Assembly: GCA_032358165.1 (NCBI GenBank)
Contig: CM063639.1
Span: 1-64,000 of the forward strand
Length of the DNA stretch: 64,000 nt
Reading direction: 5' to 3'
DNA from: Diplosphaera chodatii
Taxonomy: Eukaryota; Chlorophyta; Trebouxiophyceae; Prasiolales; Stichococcaceae
The notes under the pieces are model-generated. The model made no database searches and was not told where the DNA came from. It was given only the letters and a program-made list of their open reading frames with translations. Positions 57,636 through 64,000 of the stretch are shown piece by piece; the stretch's first letter is position 1, and the number at the start of each line of letters is the position of its first letter. Position numbers and translations under genes: made by a program.

Positions 57636-58004
57636 CTAAATAACTTCTGGAGCTAACGAAACTATTTTAATAAAATTACGATCTCTAAGCTCACGTGCTA
57701 CCGGCCCAAAAACTCTTGTTCCGCGAGGATTATTTTCTTTATTTATAACTACAGCTGCATTATCATCAAAACGAATGGTCATACCATTTGTACGACGTAA
57801 ACCTTTACAAGTTCGGACAATAACCGCCCTAACAATGTCAGACTTTTTTAAAGCCATATTTGGAACAGCATCTTTCACAACAGCAATAATTATATCACCA
57901 ATATTAGCTGATTGTTTTTGATTTCCACCTAAAACTCGTATACACATTAATTTTCGTGCACCACTATTGTCAGCGACATTAAGAAATGATTGAGGTTGAA
58001 TCAT
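57636..58004 (-). CDS. rpl14: 50S ribosomal protein L14
   Basis: 122 residues, the standard length. [20 protein letters not shown] at the start, [20 protein letters not shown] and [20 protein letters not shown] near the end. L14 contacts the small subunit at an inter-subunit bridge. Confidence 0.98.
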   Translation of the reverse strand: MIQPQSFLNVADNSGARKLMCIRVLGGNQKQSANIGDIIIAVVKDAVPNMALKKSDIVRAVIVRTCKGLRRTNGMTIRFDDNAAVVINKENNPRGTRVFGPVARELRDRNFIKIVSLAPEVI

Positions 58005-58944
58005 AATTTATTTTTAGTAATTTATTTTTACTATGTAAAATAGTTTGTTACAAACTATTTTATGTATCTATATATAATATAGAAAAATAATTAAATTGAA
58101 ATTTATATAACGTCTTAAATTCTCTAGCAAATTAAATTATTTAATTAAAAACTATTATTTTTTTATTGTAAATAAAGAATTTTTTTACAAACGTAGCAAT
58201 TAATTTTTCTTAATTGCTTAAATATATAAGCATGTAAAACGAAATTTGCCTTTGTTAAACAAAACTTTGTTTTGTTTTACTTTAGGCTTGCTTTGCTAGT
58301 CGAGCTTCGAAATTAAGCAAAATTTTTTTGAATCCATCAATATTCAAAAAAATTTCCGTTTTGTTAATAAAAATTTCGCAATTAGTTTGTTTTTCGTACA
58401 AATTTTTATAATCTGTTTTTGTTGGAGGAAATTTTTTTAATCAAATAAGGTAAGCAAATCTAATACAAAGTTTTTTGTATTAGATTTGCTTACCCTTTGC
58501 TACTATTTTGACAAAGTTAAAATAGTAGCAAAAAAAACTTTTTGGCTGACTACATTTTTTTCAATAAAAAAGTTTGTAACAAATTTACTTCTTACTTCAG
58601 GCTTATCAATAAAAAAAAAACAAAGTTTTTTTATAGACTAGTATTTATATAAATTTTTTGCATAGCAAAGTTTTAACCAAGTAAGATTAGTTAAATAAAA
58701 CAAAGTTTTATTTAACTGACCCCTTGGTTTGAAAAAACTCCGTTTTTTCTTAGGCTCGTCCCTGCTAAGTGTCAGTAAATAAATTGAAATTTTATTTCAA
58801 TTTTGTGGAAATATAAGTTAATAATGCACAAAAATTTTATTTTTTGTATCAAAAAAATCCTAATTAAATAAAAAATAGTACATTTACTGATAAGTAACTT
58901 ATATAGAATAGAAAAAACTTATTAATAATATAATAAGCTATGAA
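58005..58944. repeat. Long spacer between rpl16 and rpl14
   Basis: AT-rich to 58240, then dispersed modules to about 58840, including CCCTTGGTTTGAAAAAACTC (about 58720), also seen in the psbC intron. No gene is seen. Confidence 0.65.
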
Positions 58945-59358
58945 TTATTTTTTTTCTTTTAAAATAAATTGAGTTGAAATTGGCATTTTATATGCTGCAA
59001 TTCGCATTGCAGTTCTAGCTACATTTTCTGAAACTCCCTTAAGTTCGTATAAAATTTTACCAGGTTTCACTACTGCAACCCAATATTCAGGTGACCCTTT
59101 TCCAGAACCCATTCGAGTTTCAGCAGGACGCATTGTGACTGATTTATCAGGAAAAATACGAATCCAAAGTTTTCCTCCTCGTCTTGCATAGCGTGTCATT
59201 GCACGTCGGCCTGCTTCAATTTGGCGAGATGTTATCCAACATGGTTCGAGAGCTTGTAAAGCAAAATCTCCAAATGCAATATTATTACCACGATTAGCGT
59301 TTCCACGCATTTTACCCCGGTGATGTTTTCGATATTTTGTTCTTTTTGGACTTAACAT
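58945..59358 (-). CDS. rpl16: 50S ribosomal protein L16
   Basis: 137 residues. [20 protein letters not shown] at the start, [20 protein letters not shown] and [20 protein letters not shown] are diagnostic. L16 helps position tRNA in the A site. There is no intron here, unlike land plants. Confidence 0.98.
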   Translation of the reverse strand: MLSPKRTKYRKHHRGKMRGNANRGNNIAFGDFALQALEPCWITSRQIEAGRRAMTRYARRGGKLWIRIFPDKSVTMRPAETRMGSGKGSPEYWVAVVKPGKILYELKGVSENVARTAMRIAAYKMPISTQFILKEKK

Positions 59359-60108
59359 AAAAAACCTCCGATAAGTTTATATTTGTACAAATTTTTTTAA
59401 AAAATACTTTACATGCTTTTAATATTAATATTACCATTGTAATAATTTAGCAGGGACGAGCCCCTGCCAAGGGGTGACTTGTGCATAAAGTATAGTTTTC
59501 CAGACTAACAGTTAGTAAATAACTTATCAATTTAATGTTTGCGACAAAAAAAAATTCGTTTGTTGCTAATAAAAGTTTTGCAACAAGTTTCTAAAAAAAT
59601 AAAATTTGCTTATTTTCCCTTTGCTAATAAAAATGAAGTTTTTATAACAAAGCAAGGGTTCGGAGAACCTTTGAAAATAAGCTTTGCTTATTTTCTTAGG
59701 AGCAAAGCAAGCCTGAAGCTAGCTTTGCTTCTATTTCAACAAAATTGAAATAGAAGCAAAGCAACGGAAAGTTCTCCGAACCCGTGTCAATAAATAAAGC
59801 AAAGCTTTATTTACTAGCAAAGCAAGCCTGCAGTAAGATAAAACTTCGTTTTATCCAACAAAGGCAGGCTAATATTTTAAATTTGTTGAAATATTAATTT
59901 TTACTAAAATTTGTTTTTGTTGGACTAGCAAAAAAAGCTTGAAATAAGACAAAATTTCGTTTTGTCTTATTTATAGTAAAACAAAGCAATGGGCCTTTGC
60001 TAGCAAAGCTAGCTACAGGCTTGCTTTGCTAGTACAAGTACAAATTTTAATAAAACAAAATAACGTAAACTTAATTATAGAATTTAAAGTCAACATTTTT
60101 TGAAAATA
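59359..60108. repeat. Repeat-rich spacer between rps3 and rpl16
   Basis: Carries the GCAGGGACGAGCCCCTGCCA unit near 59452 and near-continuous modules from 59560 to 60050. No gene is seen. Confidence 0.7.
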
Positions 60109-60930
60109 TTATACATTAATTTCCCCATTAAAAATCCAAACTTTTATTCCTAATATTCCATAAATAGTTTTTGCAATTTTATAAGAATAATCAATATCTG
60201 ATCTTAAAGTTTGCAAAGGAACTCGTCCTTCACGAATCCATTCAGTCCTTGCAATTTCGGCGCCATTTAAACGGCCAGCAATTTGAATTTTTAATCCTTT
60301 TACACCTGCTCTTTGACAACGCCGAACAGCTTGTCTCATTGCTAATCTAAAGCTACCTCGTTTTTCTAATTGTTCAACTAAAAAATCTGCTACAAAATTT
60401 GCTTTCGTGTCTGGGTTAGGCAATTTTATTACATGAATCGCAATTTTAACTGAATTTATGTTTATTGGTGGTTGAGATTGATTATTGACATTTAATTTTG
60501 TATTTTTATTAATTTTAGAAGGTTGTAAAATAAACTGCGAATTAGACTTCCCGATATTTTTAGAACAAGCAAGTTTGCTTTGTAATTGAAATTGAGAAAA
60601 AGTTGCAATATTTAAAACATTAAAATTTTTAAAACGGTATATTTTTAATTTACTTTCCAGCAACTTTCGAATATTTTCTAAATTTTTTCTATCACGACCA
60701 ATTAAAATACCGGTACGTGCGGCTCGAATTTCAATTTTTATTTGGTTTAATTTTCTTTGAATTTCAATGCTTTCAATTCCAGCATCAAAAAACTTTTCAA
60801 TAAGAATTTTGCGTAAAAAATGATCTTCCACTACTAATTGAGGATATTTATTTGTCTTAGCAAACCACTGAGATTTATGTTTTTTGGTAACACCAAGACG
60901 AAATCCAAGAGGATGAATTTTTTGTCCCAT
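60109..60930 (-). CDS. rps3: 30S ribosomal protein S3, with insertion
   Basis: 273 residues. The start [20 protein letters not shown], the KH-type region [20 protein letters not shown], and the C-terminal domain [20 protein letters not shown] are clear. A polar insertion of about 50 residues (near 115-160, rich in Asn, Ser, Lys) lies between the two domains, a common site of expansion in chlorophytes. S3 forms part of the mRNA entry channel. No rpl22 lies between rps3 and rps19. Confidence 0.97.
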   Translation of the reverse strand: MGQKIHPLGFRLGVTKKHKSQWFAKTNKYPQLVVEDHFLRKILIEKFFDAGIESIEIQRKLNQIKIEIRAARTGILIGRDRKNLENIRKLLESKLKIYRFKNFNVLNIATFSQFQLQSKLACSKNIGKSNSQFILQPSKINKNTKLNVNNQSQPPININSVKIAIHVIKLPNPDTKANFVADFLVEQLEKRGSFRLAMRQAVRRCQRAGVKGLKIQIAGRLNGAEIARTEWIREGRVPLQTLRSDIDYSYKIAKTIYGILGIKVWIFNGEINV

Positions 60931-61406
60931 ACAGTTATAAAGTTTTTTTAATAAATTTTTATTTTTTTAAATAAAATATAATGTTCCTAAGAAAACAAGC
61001 TTTGCTTGTTTTCAAAGGTTCTCCGAACCCTTGCTTTGTTATAAAAACTTCGTTTTTATTAGCAAAGGGCAGTAAGACAAAACGTTTTCTAAGAAAACCT
61101 GACATACAACAAAGTTGTATGTTTCGAAGTTTTTATTAGCAAACGGGAAGTTGTATGTTCCGTTGTCAGTAAATAAAGCTTTGCTTTATTTACAGGTTAT
61201 AAAAACGTTTTCGAGGAAAACCTGACCTCCAACAAAGTTGTATGTTTGAAAGTTTTTAGTAGCAAATGGGTAAGCAACTATTGTACAAACGAAGTTTGTA
61301 CAATAATTACTAACCTTACTTCGTTAGGCCTTTGTTGGATAAACGAAGTTTTATCTTACTTCAGGCTTTGCTTTGCTAGAAGTTTTGTGGAACAAAGGCA
61401 AATTTA
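60931..61406. repeat. Repeat-rich spacer between rps19 and rps3
   Basis: Almost entirely modules (60975-61400): AAACAAGCTTTGCTTGTTTT, GGTTCTCCGAACCC, AACCTGACATACAACAAAGT, GTACAAACGAAGTTTGTAC. rpl22 would be expected here in the ancestral order; no trace is seen. Confidence 0.7.
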
Positions 61407-61685
61407 TTATCGTCGTAATTTCTTATCTTTTTTAATATGACCTCGAAAAGTTCGGGTAGGAGAAAACTCTCCTAATTTGTGCCCAACCATTTGATCTGTA
61501 ACAAAAATTGGAATATGTTCACGACCATTATATACTGCAATTGTATGACTAATCATAATTGGTACAATAGTTGAAGCTCGAGACCATGTTAATATAACTT
61601 TTTTTTCTCCTATTTTATTTAATTTTTCAATTTTTTTTAAAAGATGGTCTGCAACAAAAGGACCTTTTTTTAATGAACGAGACAT
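61407..61685 (-). CDS. rps19: 30S ribosomal protein S19
   Basis: 92 residues, standard. [40 protein letters not shown] and [20 protein letters not shown] are typical. It lies in the small-subunit head near the A site. Confidence 0.98.
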   Translation of the reverse strand: MSRSLKKGPFVADHLLKKIEKLNKIGEKKVILTWSRASTIVPIMISHTIAVYNGREHIPIFVTDQMVGHKLGEFSPTRTFRGHIKKDKKLRR

Positions 61686-62050
61686 GAAGAATTTTCCTTT
61701 TTAAAAATATTGTATATTTGTATTAAAACAATGTGATTATTTCAGCTTTTCTTTAAGAAAATAATTTAAGCTTGCAACAAGTTTATATTTATAAGCTTGC
61801 TTGCTTCGCTTATATTTTTCTTTGTAATAAAAACGAAGTTTTTATAACAAAGCAAGCGACAAAGTTAAAATATTAGCAAAGGGTAAGCAACTATTGTACA
61901 AACGAAGTTTGTACAATAATTGCTAACCTTACTTCGTTAGGCCTTTACTAGCAAAGTTAGCTTCAGACTTGTTTTGCTAGTAAATAAAGTTTGCTTTATT
62001 TACTAGCAAAGCTAGCTTCAGACTTATTTTGTTAGTAAATAAAGTTTGCT
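61686..62050. repeat. Spacer with a tandem duplication
   Basis: Dispersed modules from 61770. At about 61950-62056 a unit of some 52 bases (AGCAAAG, AGCTTCAGACTT, AGTAAATAAAGTTTGC) is doubled and runs into the rpl2 stop codon. Confidence 0.65.
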
Positions 62051-62878
62051 TTATTTACGTTTTCGTAAAATTAATGAGTTACTATATTTTTTAGATTTTC
62101 GAGTTCGTTGACCTAAAGCTGGTCTACCCCAAGGCGTTACTGGATGTGATCTTCCAATTGGAGCACGGCCTTCCCCGCCGCCGTGCGGGTGATCTACTGG
62201 ATTCATAACAACTCCACGAACAGTGGGTCGCTTCCCTAACCATCGTGTTCGGCCAGCTTTGCCTAATGTAAGGTTAACAAAATCTATATTGCCTACTTGC
62301 CCAATACTTGCCCAACAATTTTTTGATACAAGACGTATTTCACCTGAAGGTAGTCTAAGAGTAACAAATTTACCTTGTTTGGCTACTAATTGTGCAACAG
62401 TTCCAGCAGCTCTTGCTAATTGACCACCTGATCCTGGATAAAGTTCAATATTATGAACTTGGATTCCTAATGGCATATTTGAAAGAGGTAATGCATTTCC
62501 TATAACAATTGGAGCATTTATATCAGCAATAATGGTTTCGCCTAATTTAAGTCCATGCGGATAAAGAATATATTTCTTATCTCCATCTTGATAATGAAGT
62601 AAAGCAATTCTCGAATTTCTATTTGGATCGTATTCAATTGTAACAACTTTTCCGGCTATTCCTAATTTATTTCTTTTGAAATCTATTTCTCGATATAATT
62701 TTTTATGACCTCCACCACGGTGTCGACTTGTAATAATACCTCTATTATTTCGTCCTTTTGCTTGGTGAATTCGAGATGTTAAGGATTTTTCTGGTTTTAT
62801 TTTTGAAATACCGCTAAAATTAGATACAGAGCGATTTCGTGTACCTGGGGTATAAGCTTGATAATTGCGAATACTCAT
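62051..62878 (-). CDS. rpl2: 50S ribosomal protein L2
   Basis: 275 residues, normal. [60 protein letters not shown] (the conserved His-containing loop near the peptidyl-transferase centre) and [20 protein letters not shown] are all present. There is no intron. The stop codon region merges with a doubled repeat. Confidence 0.98.
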   Translation of the reverse strand: MSIRNYQAYTPGTRNRSVSNFSGISKIKPEKSLTSRIHQAKGRNNRGIITSRHRGGGHKKLYREIDFKRNKLGIAGKVVTIEYDPNRNSRIALLHYQDGDKKYILYPHGLKLGETIIADINAPIVIGNALPLSNMPLGIQVHNIELYPGSGGQLARAAGTVAQLVAKQGKFVTLRLPSGEIRLVSKNCWASIGQVGNIDFVNLTLGKAGRTRWLGKRPTVRGVVMNPVDHPHGGGEGRAPIGRSHPVTPWGRPALGQRTRKSKKYSNSLILRKRK

Positions 62879-63464
62879 AATTAGTTAATAAAATTTACAG
62901 TATATAATATGTTTTTCTATTGAATTTTTAAATAAATGTTTTTTTAATTCTAATTTAGTATTGAATAGCGAAACAAAACTGAAGTTATTTGTACGTAAAC
63001 AAATTTAACCTTTAATTATTTACTAATGAACCCCTTGGTTTGAAAAAACGGAGTTTTTTCTTAGGCTCGTCCCTGCTAAGTAGCTGAAAAAATAAAGTTT
63101 TTTTATCAACTCGTTATTTTTTCTTAAATAATAAAAATTTTGCAACTAGTTTGTTTTTTGTACAAATTTTTCTAAACTACCTTTGTTAGACAAAACGTTT
63201 TTGCTTTGCTACTATTTCAATTTTGTTGAAATATAAATCAATAATACACAAAAACAAAATTTTTGTGTGGCTAACAAGTTTGCTTTTGTTAGATAAAACG
63301 AAGTTTTATCTTACTGCAGGCTTGTCAATAAAAAACAAAGTTTTTTATAGGCTAGTACTTGTACAAACTTATTTAAAATTTAAATTTTTTTTATTAGTAA
63401 ATAAATAATAAGAACTAATCTTATTTAGTTATATTACTTTGACGCAAAATATTGAATTTAAAAA
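62879..63464. repeat. Spacer between rpl23 and rpl2
   Basis: Holds the CCCTTGGTTTGAAAAAACGG unit (about 63030) and further modules at 63180-63370. No gene is seen. Confidence 0.65.
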
Positions 63465-63758
63465 CTAGTTAGTTTTTTCAGTTTCTGGAAGCAAAGGAAT
63501 AGCATCACCCGATTTTAAAGTAATAATAACTCGTTTATAACGCGCTTTATACCCTTTTGATGACCCTAAAGCTTTTTTTTTTCTTGGCGGTCTATGAGTA
63601 TTAACAGCAATAACATTTACTTGAAATAAATCTTGAATTAATTTTTTAATCTGTAATTTATTTAACTTTAAATCTACATCAAAAGTATACTGAGCATTTT
63701 CAATTAATAAAACAGATTTTTCTGTTAAAACAGGATATTTAACTAAATCAATTATCAT
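63465..63758 (-). CDS. rpl23: 50S ribosomal protein L23
   Basis: 97 residues. [40 protein letters not shown] and [20 protein letters not shown] fit L23, which lies at the polypeptide exit. It is the first gene of the S10-spc-alpha-type cluster within the window. Confidence 0.96.
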   Translation of the reverse strand: MIIDLVKYPVLTEKSVLLIENAQYTFDVDLKLNKLQIKKLIQDLFQVNVIAVNTHRPPRKKKALGSSKGYKARYKRVIITLKSGDAIPLLPETEKTN

Positions 63759-64000
63759 AGGTTACATTTTTATAAAAATTTTTAATACTTTATTATTTTA
63801 TTATTTTGTTTTTTAAATAAAGTATTAAAGGTATGAGTTTTAAAAAAGCTATATTTATATGACAAAATAAAGTTGAAAAAATAAAATAAAAGCTTTCAAC
63901 AAATTTGCGTTTGTTAAACAAAACTTTGTTTTGTCTTACTTTTTTTGTTAATAAAGACTTCCAAACATACAACTTTGTTGTATGTCAGGTTTTCTTCGAA
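63759..64000. repeat. Right-edge spacer
   Basis: AT-rich hairpin-like sequence at about 63784-63827 (AAATACTTTATT/AATAAAGTATTAAA), then dispersed modules (ACAAAACTTTGTTTTGTC, AACATACAACTTTGTTGTAT) cut by the window edge. Confidence 0.6.

Overview
The window is plastid DNA from a green alga. It carries psbD, psbC, petA, petL, petG, ccsA, the light-independent chlorophyll genes chlL and chlN, a plastid rpl12, a ribosomal-protein and rpoA cluster in bacterial order, and 23S and 5S rRNA with tRNAs. Base composition is very AT-rich and spacers are long. The gene set fits a core chlorophyte (Trebouxiophyceae, Ulvophyceae, Pedinophyceae or relatives); the sequence alone does not let me name the genus.

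Layout. 1-8.3 kb is accessory DNA: fragments of an orphan gene family (here E), an orphan gene with 6-residue repeats, a broken replication-protein-like gene overlapping a serine recombinase, and an 894-residue orphan. 9.4-13 kb holds psbD and psbC; psbC is split by a group I intron with a broken GIY-YIG endonuclease gene. 13-17.4 kb holds small orphans and tRNA genes for Tyr, Arg and Leu. 18-21 kb is an orphan three-gene module (B, A, C). 21.8-32.2 kb is conserved: rps4, ccsA, chlL (group I intron), chlN, petA, petL, petG. 32.2-40.2 kb is accessory again: decayed E copies, two convergent A/B pairs, and a frameshifted gene followed by a half-length A gene. 40.3-43.8 kb holds 5S, 23S and trnA(UGC) on the minus strand. 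A second C-A-B module plus a decayed A copy (44.1-47.9 kb) lies between trnA and trnI(GAU), and 16S is not beside trnI. From 49.3 kb to the right edge all genes are on the minus strand: rpl23-rpl2-rps19-rps3-rpl16-rpl14-rpl5-rps8-infA-rpl36-rps11-rpoA-rps9-rpl12.

Three layers of accessory DNA overlie this backbone. (1) Orphan families: A (two SH3/KOW-like repeats per protein; five copies plus one half copy), B (membrane-anchored in the longer copies, one SH3-like domain; three copies plus one remnant), C (two copies) and E (about five copies). A and B always face each other across a long palindrome. (2) Plasmid-like and intron-borne mobile genes. (3) Hundreds of short modular palindromic repeats that fill most spacers and have entered petA, chlN and rpoA coding sequence. 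Many orphan genes carry one-base shifts in A or T runs of seven or more, while conserved genes with equally long runs stay open.
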